Assembly: GCF_006782915.1 (NCBI RefSeq)
Contig: NZ_VCNP01000025.1
Span: 1-64,000 of the forward strand
Source of the DNA: Streptomyces calvus
GTDB lineage: Bacteria > Actinomycetota > Actinomycetes > Streptomycetales > Streptomycetaceae
Length of the DNA: 64,000 bases
Direction: 5' to 3'
Below the pieces are notes generated by a model that saw only the letters and a list, made by a program, of their open reading frames with translations, was not told the origin of the DNA and searched no databases. Positions 1-12,096 of the stretch are shown here, piece by piece; the stretch's first letter is position 1, and each line of letters opens with the position of its first letter. The position numbers were made by a program, and so were the translations under genes.

Positions 1-10
1 GGTGACCGGG

Positions 11-38
11 CGGCGCCGGGAGGGATGTCCCGGCGCCG
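11..38. terminator. Perfect 11-bp stem hairpin before the adenosyltransferase gene
   Basis: CGGCGCCGGGA (11-21) pairs perfectly with TCCCGGCGCCG (28-38) around a 6-nt loop. It lies 23 bp before the next start codon and probably ends transcription of a gene upstream of the window. No T-run follows, as is usual in Streptomyces. Confidence 0.5.
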
Positions 39-61
39 CACCGCGGAACTAGGGTGGTCGC

Positions 62-634
62 ATGGTCAACCTGACGCGCATCTACACCCGGACCGGAGAC
101 AAGGGCACCACCAACCTCGGCGACATGAGCCGGGTGCCCAAGACCGATCTGCGGATCTCCGCCTACGCCGACGCCAACGAGGCCAACGCGGTGATCGGCA
201 CGGCGATCGCGCTCGGCGGCCTGGAGCACGACGTCGTCCAGGTCCTCACCCGGGTGCAGAACGACCTGTTCGACGTGGGCGCGGACCTGTCGACGCCGGT
301 GGCCGAGAACCCCGAGTTCCCGCCGCTGCGGGTCGAGCAGTTCTACATCGACCGGCTGGAGGCGGACTGCGACCGCTTCAACGAGCGGCTGGACAAGCTC
401 CGCTCCTTCATCCTGCCCGGCGGCACCCCGGGCGCGGCCCTGCTGCACCAGGCCTGCACGGTCGTACGGCGGGCCGAGCGCTCCACCTGGGCCGCCCTCG
501 AGGCGCACGGCGAGAGCATGAACCCGCTCACCGCCACCTACCTCAACCGCCTCTCCGACCTCCTGTTCATCCTGGCCCGCATCGCCAACAAGGAGACCGG
601 CGACGTGCTGTGGGTGCCGGGCGGCGAACGCTGA
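62..634 (+). CDS. PduO-type cob(I)alamin adenosyltransferase
   Basis: Transfers the 5'-deoxyadenosyl group of ATP to cob(I)alamin, making adenosylcobalamin in the cytoplasm. The 190-residue product has the N-terminal ATP-binding signature of the PduO family (IYTRTGDKGTTNLGD, residues 6-20) and the later helical bundle with the conserved CTVVRRAERSTWAAL and LNRLSDLLFILAR segments, matching the usual family length of about 190. The ATG at 62 is the only start preceding the signature. No cobalamin riboswitch is visible upstream. It is monocistronic here: a hairpin precedes it and a long repeat block follows. Confidence 0.93.
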   Translation: MVNLTRIYTRTGDKGTTNLGDMSRVPKTDLRISAYADANEANAVIGTAIALGGLEHDVVQVLTRVQNDLFDVGADLSTPVAENPEFPPLRVEQFYIDRLEADCDRFNERLDKLRSFILPGGTPGAALLHQACTVVRRAERSTWAALEAHGESMNPLTATYLNRLSDLLFILARIANKETGDVLWVPGGER

Positions 635-635
635 G

Positions 636-996
636 ACCGGGGCCCGGCGTTCGGATCGTCCCGGGGTCGCGGGCCCGGCTCGGACCGTGCCGGGGCGGCG
701 GGCCCGGCTCGGATCGTCCCGGGGCACGCGGGGCCCGGCTCGGATCCTCCCGAGGCCGCGGGGCCCAGCTCGGATCCTCCCGAGGCCGCGGGGCCCAGCT
801 CGGATCGGCCCGAGGCCGCGGGACCAGCTCGGATCGGCCCGAGGCCGCGGGCCCGGCTCGGATCCTCCCGAGGCCGCGGGGCCCAGCTCGGATCGGCCCG
901 AGGCCGCGAGGCCCAGCTCGGATCGTCCCGAGGCCGCGGGGCCCAGCTCGGATCGTCCCGAGGCACGCGGGGCCCGCTCGGATCGGCCGGAAGGCG
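636..996. repeat. About eleven tandem 28-31-bp GC repeats with a hairpin core
   Basis: Starting at the stop codon of the adenosyltransferase gene, a unit of about 30 bp recurs with small changes. Its core CTCGGATC(G/C)TCCCGAG is an interrupted palindrome (CTCGG/CCGAG) and the linker is GGCCGCGGGGCCCAG or close to it. Copies are contiguous, so this is not a CRISPR array. Many copies contain CCGCGG. The open reading frames here (APARIGPR-like peptides in every frame) are repeat artefacts. The block may act as a transcription terminator or an mRNA-stabilising repeat. Confidence 0.85.
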
Positions 997-1035
997 CCGT
1001 TGTCTGGAGTCGGACCGATCCGGAAACGACAGGCC

Positions 1036-1998
1036 CTAGCTGTGCTGTCCGGACAGGTTGGTGACGCGGCTGGCGGGTGTCTGGCCGTCGATGCCGGTGT
1101 GGGGTCGGTGGTAGTTGTACCAGTCCAGCCAGTCGGGAAACGTGGCCTGGCGTTCGCGGTCTGAGGTGTAGGGCCGCTGGTAGGCCCACTCCTCGAGCAG
1201 GGTGCGGTGGAAGCGTTCGACTTTGCCGTTGGTCTGCGGCCGCCAGGGCCTCGTCCAGCGGGGGCTGATGCCCAGCTCGTGGCAGGTCTGGCGCCAGGTG
1301 TTCTTGGTGTAGGCCCAGGCGTTGTCGGTCAGCACGCGCTCGACGGTGACGCCTTGCTGGGCGAACCAGGCAGTTGCCCGTCGCAGGAAGGCTGCGCAGG
1401 TGGCGGCCTTCTCATCGGGCAGGTCCTCGGTGTAGGCGAGGCGGGTGTGGTCGTCCAGGGCGGTGTGCAGGTAGGCGTATCCGGTGCCGTTGCGGCGGTC
1501 CTGGTTGGCCCGGCCGGCTGCCCGGCCGAGGACCTTGTGGCCGCCGCCGTCGGGGATGCGGCCGAGCTTCTTGACGTCGATGTGGACCAGTTCGCCGGGC
1601 CGGGCACGCTCGTAGCGGCGGACGGGTTCGCCGGTGGCCCGGTCGCAGGCGGCGAGCGCGGGCAGGCCGTGCCGGACGAGGACGCGGTGGGCGGTGGAAG
1701 CGGCGATGCCGCAACGGGCGGCCAGCCGCACCGGACCGATCCGGTGTTCGCGTCGCAGCCGCACCACCTGCTGTTCGACCGGGGCGGGCGTCTGGCGCGG
1801 GCTGTGGTGGGGGCGGCTGGAGCGGTCGAGCATCCCGGCCGGGCCCAGTTGCCGGTAGCGGCCCGCCCAGCGTGCGGCGGTGGTGTGGCTGACCTGGAAG
1901 CGTTCCGCGGCCCGCCGCAGCGGCCAGCCTTCGTCCACGACACACCGGGCCAGGCGAAGCCGTCCGGTCGGAGTCAGCGGGGCGTTACGGTGGGACAC
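1036..1998 (-). CDS. IS481-family DDE transposase
   Basis: Catalyses cut-and-paste or replicative movement of the surrounding insertion sequence. The roughly 320-residue product has an N-terminal helix-turn-helix (RRAAERFQVSHTTAARWAGR), a second HTH region (IGPVRLAARCGIAASTAHRVL) and an integrase core with DDE residues in VHIDVKKLGRIPDGGG, VLTDNAWAY and QTNGKVERFHRTLLEEW. GTG at 1998 is chosen over the upstream ATG at 2037 because GCAGGAGG precedes it by about 6 nt. The TAG stop is completed by the target duplication: the reading frame leaves the element inside its last serine codon. It looks intact and possibly active. Confidence 0.92.
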   Translation of the reverse strand: MSHRNAPLTPTGRLRLARCVVDEGWPLRRAAERFQVSHTTAARWAGRYRQLGPAGMLDRSSRPHHSPRQTPAPVEQQVVRLRREHRIGPVRLAARCGIAASTAHRVLVRHGLPALAACDRATGEPVRRYERARPGELVHIDVKKLGRIPDGGGHKVLGRAAGRANQDRRNGTGYAYLHTALDDHTRLAYTEDLPDEKAATCAAFLRRATAWFAQQGVTVERVLTDNAWAYTKNTWRQTCHELGISPRWTRPWRPQTNGKVERFHRTLLEEWAYQRPYTSDRERQATFPDWLDWYNYHRPHTGIDGQTPASRVTNLSGQHS

Positions 1999-2107
1999 GA
2001 GGGCCTCCTGCGGTCGGGCGTAGATGTCGCAATCCACACCGAACCCAGAAGGCCCTCACCTGTTCAAGCACCCAGCACGCGTGTCACCAACGTCCCGGGA
2101 CAGCACA
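1041..2107. mobile_element. Complete IS481-family insertion sequence
   Basis: A 1067-bp element bounded by imperfect 25-bp terminal inverted repeats (1041-1065 and 2083-2107), both beginning TGTGCTGTCC from outside. It is flanked by a 6-bp target duplication CCTAGC (1035-1040 and 2108-2113), which fits the NCTAGN target known for IS481. It encodes one transposase on the minus strand. The right copy of the target supplies the stop codon of the small membrane-protein gene next to it. Confidence 0.92.
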
Positions 2108-2108
2108 C

Positions 2109-2306
2109 CTAGCCGGATCCGGCCGAGGCGCGCACGGCCCGGTACAGGCCGAGCAGCACCTCGGCACCGCCGACGCACATCATCACCACGCCCACCTTGG
2201 CGGGCGTGACCACCGGCAGGTCCACTCCGTCGGCGAACAGCCACAGCCCGAGGCCCACCACCAGCGTCCCCGCCCCCGCGAGGAGGTTCCGCGCCGCCCC
2301 CGTCAT
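2109..2306 (-). CDS. Small two-helix membrane protein (DUF5708-like)
   Basis: A 65-residue protein with two hydrophobic helices (about residues 8-26 and 34-55). The segments GLGLWLFADGV and KVGVVMMCVGGAEVLLGLY resemble the Streptomyces DUF5708 family as I remember it. Its ATG overlaps the stop of the upstream membrane-protein gene (ATGA at 2303-2306), so the two are co-translated. The IS481 element inserted exactly at its TAG stop and left the protein unchanged. Function unknown. Confidence 0.7.
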   Translation of the reverse strand: MTGAARNLLAGAGTLVVGLGLWLFADGVDLPVVTPAKVGVVMMCVGGAEVLLGLYRAVRASAGSG

Positions 2307-2887
2307 CGGCCGACACGCTCCTTGCCGACGGCCCGCCCGTCCTCCGGCGCGCCCGCCGGGGCCTTCTTCGGCCAGATCCAGTAGGCCAGGGCCACCAGGC
2401 CGTGGATGCCGGCCGCACGCCAGGCCGCGAAGCGCCAGTCCTCCAGGGAGGTGGTGCGGGACGGGTCACCGACGTACCAGATGGCGAGTTGCAGCAGCAC
2501 GGTCGCCACGACGGCGGCCGTCAGCGTGCCCAGCCAGATCCTGGTCTCGTGCCGGGCGCGGGCCAGGCCGTGGCGCGGCGGCCCGAGCGGCTTCGGCGCG
2601 CCGCCCAGCCGGTGCGCGGCGTGCCCGTCGAGCCACTTCACCGTGCGGTGGCCGTGGCCCACGGTGTAGCCGATGTAGAGCGCGGCCAGGCCGTGCGTCC
2701 AGTTCGGTTCGGCGCCGTTCTTCAGGTCCAGCGCGGTGGCGACCAGCAGCACCACCTCCAGCACCGGCTCGCACAGCAGCAGCGCCAGGCCGGTGCGCGG
2801 CATCCTCAGCAGGTAGCGGCAGGCCAGTCCGGCGGCCAGCAGCACCCAGAAGCCGATCTCACAGGCGGCGATCAGGGCGACGATCAC
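2303..2887 (-). CDS. Integral membrane protein of unknown function
   Basis: A 194-residue protein with about four to five predicted helices: near the N-terminus (LIAACEIGFWVLLAAGLACRYL), at LALLLCEPVLEVVLLVATAL, in the central ALYIGYTVG region, at TAAVVATVLLQLAIWYV and at the C-terminal ALAYWIW. A charged loop (residues 75-115) carries histidines and arginines. I do not recognise the family. It leads a two-gene operon with the DUF5708-like gene and is divergent from the sensor kinase, sharing a roughly 150-bp intergenic region. Confidence 0.7.
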   Translation of the reverse strand: MIVALIAACEIGFWVLLAAGLACRYLLRMPRTGLALLLCEPVLEVVLLVATALDLKNGAEPNWTHGLAALYIGYTVGHGHRTVKWLDGHAAHRLGGAPKPLGPPRHGLARARHETRIWLGTLTAAVVATVLLQLAIWYVGDPSRTTSLEDWRFAAWRAAGIHGLVALAYWIWPKKAPAGAPEDGRAVGKERVGR

Positions 2888-3039
2888 GGTTGGCTCCTCT
2901 CCGTCACCCCTTCAGGCTCCCGCGCGTTCCGGCCGCGCACGTCGTCACCGCCGACGAACTCGCGGTACACCGAAAGATGCAGTCCAGGACCGTTCGCGGG
3001 CATCAGGCGACGCCCCGGCGCACCGTGTTGGATGGGCCC

Positions 3040-4233
3040 ATGGCCGTACGACTCCCCCGACCCCACCGCTTCGACCTGTGGGCCGCGCTCGCCGGGCTGC
3101 TCGGCGGGCTGCTGCTGTGGGGCATCGGGCTGGGCACCCGTCCGGCCGACGAACCGATCGTCCTGTTCGACGGGCGCTGGCCGCTGCTCGTCCCGCTCGC
3201 CGTGACCGCCGGCTGCGAACTGCTGCGCCGGTCGGCCCCGCGCGTCGCACTGCTCCTCGGCACCCTGGCCCTGACGGCGGACACCGTCACCCAGGGCAGC
3301 ATCGTCACCGTCCTGATGTACACCGACCTGATGTACGCGGCCGTCCTGTACGGTCCGCCCGCCTCGGCCCGCCGCATCCCGTGGATCACCGGGCTGCTCA
3401 CCGTCGCCGGATCGCTGGTGCCGTACGCCGTCTGGCGGGTGCCGGAGGCGCTGCTGATCGGGGTGGCCATCGGCGTGGTGTCGTTCGCGCCCGCCTCCAC
3501 CGGGCTGATCGTGCGCAACCACCGCGAGGCCGCCGACGCGGCCCGGCTGCGCGCCGAACAGACCGCGCTGCTCGCGGAGATGGACCGCGTCCAGGCGGTG
3601 ACGGCGGAACGGGCACGGATGGCACGGGAGTTGCACGACATGGTCGCCAACCACCTCTCCGCGATCGCCATCCACTCCACGGCCGCCCTGTCGCTCGACG
3701 ATCCCGCGACGTCCCGGGAGGCGCTCACCGTGATCCGGGAGAACAGCGTCCAGGGACTGTCCGAGATGCGACGGCTCATCGGCCTCCTGCGCGACGGCTC
3801 CGGCGACCTGGAGCCGGCCGCGACGCCCACGCTCGACAGCCTCGGCTCCCTGGTCGAGGGCGCCCGCGCCAACGGCCTCGACGTCACCCTGGACGCCGAG
3901 TACGACGCCGTGCCCACACCGGTCGGGCTGGCCGCGTACCGCATGGTGCAGGAGTCGCTGACGAACGCGCTGAAGCACGCCGCGCCGGGCCGGGTCACCG
4001 TGTGGCTGCGCCGCCTCGACGACGCCCTCGCGCTGCGCGTGAGCAGCCCGCACGGCGACCGTGACGGCCCGCGCGCGCCGGGCTCCGGGGCCGGACTCGT
4101 CGGCATGCGCGAGCGGGCCGCGCTGCTCGGCGGCTCGTTCGAGGCCGGGCCGGTCGACGGCCCGGACGGCACGCTGTGGGTGGTCGACGCCACCCTCCCC
4201 GTCACCGACACTGCCCAAGGAGCAAGCGAATGA
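3040..4233 (+). CDS. Two-component sensor histidine kinase (HisKA_3/NarL-partner type)
   Basis: Membrane sensor that autophosphorylates on histidine and passes the phosphate to the response regulator encoded next. The 397-residue protein has several N-terminal membrane helices (residues about 10-165) and a linker coiled coil (RLRAEQTALLAEMDRVQAV). The HisKA_3 dimerisation motif ARELHDMVANHL follows, with phospho-acceptor His at about 199. A HATPase domain has the N-box QESLTNALKHA and glycine-rich GAGLVGMRERAALLGG. The frame is open well upstream, but ATG 3040 is the first start giving a sensible N-terminal helix. The stop overlaps the next start (ATGA). The signal sensed is unknown. Confidence 0.88.
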   Translation: MAVRLPRPHRFDLWAALAGLLGGLLLWGIGLGTRPADEPIVLFDGRWPLLVPLAVTAGCELLRRSAPRVALLLGTLALTADTVTQGSIVTVLMYTDLMYAAVLYGPPASARRIPWITGLLTVAGSLVPYAVWRVPEALLIGVAIGVVSFAPASTGLIVRNHREAADAARLRAEQTALLAEMDRVQAVTAERARMARELHDMVANHLSAIAIHSTAALSLDDPATSREALTVIRENSVQGLSEMRRLIGLLRDGSGDLEPAATPTLDSLGSLVEGARANGLDVTLDAEYDAVPTPVGLAAYRMVQESLTNALKHAAPGRVTVWLRRLDDALALRVSSPHGDRDGPRAPGSGAGLVGMRERAALLGGSFEAGPVDGPDGTLWVVDATLPVTDTAQGASE

Positions 4234-4871
4234 TCCGCGTCCTGGTCGCCGAGGACCAGTCCGCCGTCCGCGCGGGACTGGTCCTCATCCTGCGCAGCGC
4301 ACCCGACATCGAGGTGGTCGGCGAGGCGGCGGACGGAGAGCAGGCGGTGGCGCTGGCCCGTGAACTCGGCCCCGACGTGGTGCTGATGGACGTACAGATG
4401 CCGCGGCTTGACGGGGTGTCGGCGACGCGGCGGGTGGTCGCGGAGGGGCTCGCCGACGTGCTGGTGCTGACCACGTTCGACCTCGACGAGTACGTGTTCG
4501 GGGCGCTGCGCGCCGGCGCCGCCGGGTTCCTGCTGAAGAACACGGAGGCCAAGGACCTGATCGCGGCGGTGCGCACGGTGGCGCGCGGCGAGGGCATCGT
4601 CGCCCCGGCCGTCACCCGGCGGCTGATCGCGGAGTTCGCCGCGAAGCCCGCCCGTCCGGTGACGGCCGATCCGGCGGTGCTCGGCTCGCTCACCCGGCGC
4701 GAGCGCGAGGTGCTGTCCTGTCTCGGCGAAGGGCTGTCCAACGCCGACATCGCGGTGCGCCTCGGCATGGCCGAGGCGACGGTGAAGACGCACGTCAGCC
4801 GTCTGCTGGGGAAGCTGGAACTGCGCAGCCGGGTGCAAGCGGCGGTGCTGGCGCAGGAGTTGGGGATCTAG
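4230..4871 (+). CDS. NarL/LuxR-family response regulator
   Basis: Transcription factor partner of the preceding kinase. The 213-residue protein has a receiver domain (residues 1-120) with acidic pocket AEDQ, phospho-acceptor Asp54 in LMDVQMPRLDG, a conserved threonine in LTTFDLDEY and lysine in FLLKNTEAKDL. The C-terminal LuxR-type HTH is LTRREREVLSCLGEGLSNADIAVRLGMAEATVKTHVSRLLGKL. ATG 4230 overlaps the kinase stop and gives translational coupling. The gene ends 28 bp before the first chitinase operator repeat, so it may or may not act on the chitinase; that link is only positional. Confidence 0.92.
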   Translation: MIRVLVAEDQSAVRAGLVLILRSAPDIEVVGEAADGEQAVALARELGPDVVLMDVQMPRLDGVSATRRVVAEGLADVLVLTTFDLDEYVFGALRAGAAGFLLKNTEAKDLIAAVRTVARGEGIVAPAVTRRLIAEFAAKPARPVTADPAVLGSLTRREREVLSCLGEGLSNADIAVRLGMAEATVKTHVSRLLGKLELRSRVQAAVLAQELGI

Positions 4872-4898
4872 CGGAGGAACCGGGAGTCACCGGGACAG

Positions 4899-4940
4899 TG
4901 GTCCAGACCTATTGACCCGTGGTCCAGACCTTTCTATTCT
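4899..4940 (+). promoter_or_regulatory. Chitinase promoter with two DasR-like operator repeats
   Basis: Two identical 12-bp direct repeats TGGTCCAGACCT lie at 4899-4910 and 4920-4931. They resemble the known Streptomyces chitinase operator and the DasR site consensus around TGGTCTAGACCA. A promoter overlaps them: TTGACC (4912-4917), a 17-bp spacer and TATTCT (4935-4940). Binding at the second repeat would cover the spacer, so repression relieved by N-acetylglucosamine metabolites is the expected logic. Confidence 0.85.
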
Positions 4941-5026
4941 CGCGGCACCGCGAGCGTGATGGCTCAGTCACGCACGCGGCCACACTCGGGTGCGCCCAGC
5001 GGCGCAATCACCAGAGGAGGCGCAGC

Positions 5027-6850
<1,824 letters not shown>

Positions 6851-6883
6851 GGCCCGACCCGCACACGACGACACGCACGTAAC

Positions 6884-6922
6884 GCGCCCTCCTCGCCGGA
6901 CCCGGTCCGGCGAGGAGGGCGC
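6884..6922 (+). terminator. Strong hairpin terminator after the chitinase
   Basis: GCGCCCTCCTCGCCGGACC (6884-6902) is a perfect inverted repeat of 6904-6922, making a stem of up to 19 bp with almost no loop. It starts 33 bp after the stop codon. It can also work for the convergent DUF2550 gene. Confidence 0.85.
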
Positions 6923-6935
6923 ACGCGGTCACGCC

Positions 6936-7023
6936 ACGTTCACCCTCCCCCAGCAGCTCCGCTGCGGGGGGGGACCCCCACCCAGCGGGGCCCTGAACGG
7001 CGCTCTACGCGACGTTCACCCTC
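6936..7023. repeat. 12-bp duplication flanking a small GC-rich insert at the 3' end of the DUF2550 gene
   Basis: ACGTTCACCCTC occurs at 6936-6947 and 7012-7023. On the minus strand both copies encode Arg-Val-Asn-Val-Ala followed at once by a stop (TAG in the proximal copy, TGA in the distal). The 64 bp between them contain an inverted C-run/G-run palindrome (CCCCAGCAG...CTGCGGGGG). This looks like insertion of a small palindromic element with a 12-bp target duplication. Confidence 0.6.
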
Positions 7024-7451
7024 TGGCCGGGCGGGGCCGCCTCCAGCCACGCGAGGAAACCGGTCAGCGCGTCCTCGCTCATGGCGAGCTCCAGGCGCGT
7101 GCCCCGGTGCAGACAGGTGAGGACCACGTAGTCCGTCAGCAGCGCCAGCTCCTCCTCGCCCTCGGGGACGCGGCGGCCGGCCACCTCGATCGCGGAGCGC
7201 TCCAGGACCCGGCGCGGACGCGGGGCGTAGGAGAACACCCGGAACCACTCCACCCGGTCGCCGTTGTAGCGGGCGACTCCGTAGGCCCAGCCCTTGCCGC
7301 TGGTGTCACCGCCCTCGGGGGTGTCCCAGCGCAGGCTGCAGTCGAACGTCCCGCCCGAGCGCTGGATGAGGCGGCGGCGCAGGCCGAAGACGAAGAGGCC
7401 CGCCAGCAGGAGCACCAGCACGATTCCGCACACAGTCAGAGCGAGGATCAT
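7005..7451 (-). CDS. DUF2550 family membrane-anchored protein
   Basis: A 148-residue protein with one N-terminal membrane helix (LALTVCGIVLVLLLAGLFVFGL) followed by a basic stretch and a cytosolic domain with CSLRWDTP, GWAYGVARYNGDRVEWFRVFSY and ELAMSEDALTGFLAWLEAAPPGQ, typical of actinobacterial DUF2550. Its place just after atpC is conserved in streptomycetes. Function unknown. ATG 7451 is preferred to GTG 7457 because AGGAGG lies 9 nt before the ATG but only 3 nt before the GTG. Its last five codons are duplicated downstream (see 6936-7023). Confidence 0.85.
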   Translation of the reverse strand: MILALTVCGIVLVLLLAGLFVFGLRRRLIQRSGGTFDCSLRWDTPEGGDTSGKGWAYGVARYNGDRVEWFRVFSYAPRPRRVLERSAIEVAGRRVPEGEEELALLTDYVVLTCLHRGTRLELAMSEDALTGFLAWLEAAPPGQRVNVA

Positions 7452-7507
7452 CGGCACCGACCTCCTCGTCTCCTAGGTAACGGAACGGAAAAATCATCCA
7501 GATCTGC

Positions 7508-7555
7508 CTCAGCCGCGACCGGCTCCGGATCTCTCCGGTGCCGGCCGCGGCTGAG
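7508..7555 (-). terminator. Hairpin terminator of the ATP synthase operon
   Basis: A 16-bp stem with one mismatch: CTCAGCCGCGACCGGC (7508-7523) against GCCGGCCGCGGCTGAG (7540-7555). It begins 24 bp beyond the atpC stop and separates the operon from the DUF2550 gene. Confidence 0.8.
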
Positions 7556-7579
7556 TCACGTCATCTCACCGCGCCGGGA

Positions 7580-7957
7580 TCAGCGCCCCGCCGTCGCCGC
7601 CCGCAGACGGACATCCGCGCGGCGCTGGGCCTCGGTGTCGTCCTCCGCCTTCGCGCGGGCCAGGTCCTGCTCCACGCGCTGGACGTCGATCTCGTCCGAC
7701 AGCTCGGCGATCTCGGCCAGCAGCGACAGCTTGTTGTCGGCGAACGAGATGAAACCGCCGTGCACCGCGGCGACGACCGTTCCACCGTCACTCGTACGGA
7801 TGGTCACCGGGCCCGACTCCAGCACACCGAGCAGCGGCTGGTGACCGGGCATGACGCCGATGTCGCCGGACGTGGTGCGCGCGACGACCAGGGTGGCCTC
7901 GCCGGACCAGACCTCTCGGTCGGCCGCGACCAGCGCGACGTGCAGCTCAGCAGCCAA
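7580..7957 (-). CDS. atpC: ATP synthase F1 subunit epsilon
   Basis: Central-stalk subunit that couples rotation to catalysis and inhibits ATP hydrolysis. The 125-residue product begins LAAELHVALVAADREVW and has the beta-sandwich motifs GDIGVMPGHQPLL and VHGGFISFADNKLSLLAE, then a C-terminal helical hairpin rich in charged residues. TTG 7957 is chosen because CGAGGAG stands about 6 nt upstream and the length then matches other Streptomyces epsilon subunits (about 124). A longer GTG start at 7978 is less likely. Last gene of the atp operon, behind two intercistronic hairpins. Confidence 0.93.
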   Translation of the reverse strand: MAAELHVALVAADREVWSGEATLVVARTTSGDIGVMPGHQPLLGVLESGPVTIRTSDGGTVVAAVHGGFISFADNKLSLLAEIAELSDEIDVQRVEQDLARAKAEDDTEAQRRADVRLRAATAGR

Positions 7958-8024
7958 GGTGGCTCCTCGGGTCACCACCCGGCGGGTCTGCCGGGTGTTG
8001 GTTACAAGTCTAAGGGGCGTGGGA

Positions 8025-8075
8025 GAGGGGGCGGGACGCGCCCGCCCCCTCGGGTGTGAGCCCCAAGGGGCTCAC
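8025..8075 (-). promoter_or_regulatory. Two hairpins between atpD and atpC
   Basis: GAGGGGGCGGG (8025-8035) pairs with CCCGCCCCCTC (8041-8051), an 11-bp stem with a 5-nt loop. GTGAGCCCC (8056-8064) pairs with GGGGCTCAC (8067-8075). The second starts 15 bp after the atpD stop. Both lie inside the operon, so they may partly terminate or protect mRNA and thereby lower epsilon output. Confidence 0.6.
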
Positions 8076-8089
8076 GGTGAGCTCGGGGC

Positions 8090-10443
<2,354 letters not shown>

Positions 10444-10464
10444 GAGTCAGGTCCCTTCCTTACG

Positions 10465-12057
10465 TCACTTGGCGGCAGCGGCCGGGGCGTCCTCGCCGAG
10501 CAGCTTGCCGTCGCTCGTCTCGAACTGCTTCTTGAAGTCCGCGATCGCCTCGGCGACGGCCTGCAGGGTGTCGTCGGACATCTTGCCGCCCTCGCGGATG
10601 GAGGTCATGAGGCCCTGCTCCTTGCGGTGCAGGTACTCCAGCAGCTCCTTCTCGAAGCGGCGGATGTCGGAGACCGGAACGTCGTCCATCTTGCCGGTGG
10701 TGCCGGCCCAGACGGAGACGACCTGGTCCTCGGTGGACATCGGCTGGTACTGGTCCTGCTTGAGCAGCTCGACCATGCGCTGGCCGCGCTCCAGCTGCGC
10801 CTTCGACGCGGCGTCCAGGTCGGAACCGAAGGCGGCGAACGCCTCCAGCTCACGGAACTGGGCCAGGTCCACACGCAGACGGCCGGAGACCTGCTTCATC
10901 GCCTTGTGCTGCGCGGAACCACCGACTCGGGAGACGGAGATACCGACGTTCAGCGCGGGGCGCTGACCGGCGTTGAACAGGTCCGACTCCAGGAAGCACT
11001 GGCCGTCGGTGATGGAGATGACGTTGGTCGGGATGAACGCCGACACGTCGTTGGCCTTGGTCTCGACGATCGGCAGACCGGTCATCGAGCCCGCGCCCAT
11101 GTCGTCGGAGAGCTTGGCGCAGCGCTCCAGCAGGCGGGAGTGCAGGTAGAAGACGTCACCCGGGTAGGCCTCGCGGCCCGGCGGGCGGCGCAGCAGCAGG
11201 GAGACGGCGCGGTAGGCGTCGGCCTGCTTCGACAGGTCGTCGAAGATGATCAGGACGTGCTTGCCCTCGTACATCCACTGCTGACCGATGGCCGAACCGG
11301 TGTACGGCGCCAGGTACTTGAAGCCGGCCGGGTCGGACGCCGGGGCGGCGACGATGGTCGTGTACTCCAGCGCGCCGTTCTCCTCCAGCGCGCGGCGGAC
11401 CGACGCGATGGTGGAGCCCTTCTGGCCGATGGCGACGTAGATGCAGCGGACCTGCTTCTTCGGGTCGCCGGAGCGCCAGTTGTCACGCTGGTTGATGATC
11501 GTGTCGACGGCCAGGGCGGTCTTGCCGGTCTGGCGGTCGCCGATGATCAGCTGGCGCTGACCACGGCCGATCGGGGTCATGGCGTCGACGGCCTTGTAGC
11601 CCGTCTCCATCGGTTCGTGCACCGACTTGCGCTGCATGACCGTGGGGGCCTGCAGTTCGAGGGCGCGGCGGCCCTCGGTCTCGATCTCGCCGAGGCCGTC
11701 GATCGGGTTGCCGAGCGGGTCGACCACGCGGCCGAGGTAGCCCTCGCCCACGGCGACGGACAGCACCTCGCCGGTACGGGTGACCGGCTGGCCCTCCTCG
11801 ATGCCGCTGAACTCACCGAGGACGATGGCACCGATCTCGCGCTCCTCGAGGTTGAGGGCGAGGCCGAGGGTGCCGTCCTCGAACTTCAGCAGCTCGTTGG
11901 CCATGGCCGAGGGCAGGCCCTCGACCTTCGCGATGCCGTCGCCGGCAAGGGTGACCGTACCGACCTCCTCGCGCGAGGCCGCGTCCGGCTTGTACGACTG
12001 GACAAAGTTCTCCAGCGCGTCCCGGATCTCCTCCGGCCGGATCGTGAGCTCCGCCAT
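10465..12057 (-). CDS. atpA: ATP synthase F1 subunit alpha
   Basis: Non-catalytic nucleotide-binding subunit of the F1 head. The 530-residue product starts [18 protein letters not shown], has P-loop [23 protein letters not shown], Walker [14 protein letters not shown] and the alpha signature [17 protein letters not shown]. The open frame runs further upstream, but ATG 12057 gives the family N-terminus and has AGGGAA just before it. The C-terminal AAAAK tail is a common Streptomyces extension. Confidence 0.98.
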   Translation of the reverse strand: MAELTIRPEEIRDALENFVQSYKPDAASREEVGTVTLAGDGIAKVEGLPSAMANELLKFEDGTLGLALNLEEREIGAIVLGEFSGIEEGQPVTRTGEVLSVAVGEGYLGRVVDPLGNPIDGLGEIETEGRRALELQAPTVMQRKSVHEPMETGYKAVDAMTPIGRGQRQLIIGDRQTGKTALAVDTIINQRDNWRSGDPKKQVRCIYVAIGQKGSTIASVRRALEENGALEYTTIVAAPASDPAGFKYLAPYTGSAIGQQWMYEGKHVLIIFDDLSKQADAYRAVSLLLRRPPGREAYPGDVFYLHSRLLERCAKLSDDMGAGSMTGLPIVETKANDVSAFIPTNVISITDGQCFLESDLFNAGQRPALNVGISVSRVGGSAQHKAMKQVSGRLRVDLAQFRELEAFAAFGSDLDAASKAQLERGQRMVELLKQDQYQPMSTEDQVVSVWAGTTGKMDDVPVSDIRRFEKELLEYLHRKEQGLMTSIREGGKMSDDTLQAVAEAIADFKKQFETSDGKLLGEDAPAAAAK

Positions 12058-12096
12058 CTGAGTTCCCTGCTCTCCTTGTTGGGCCCGAAGTTTCAC

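Noticed and set aside
636..996. CRISPR array
   Set aside because: Repeats are contiguous with no unique spacers and no cas genes are near.
25..1164. Open frames of 379, 142 and 125 residues across the 30-bp repeats
   Set aside because: They are low-complexity translations of the repeat in several frames, and the longest runs antiparallel into the IS element.
2884..4838. Long minus-strand frames opposite the two-component genes
   Set aside because: Both kinase and regulator motifs are clear on the plus strand; the opposite frames are GC-skew artefacts.
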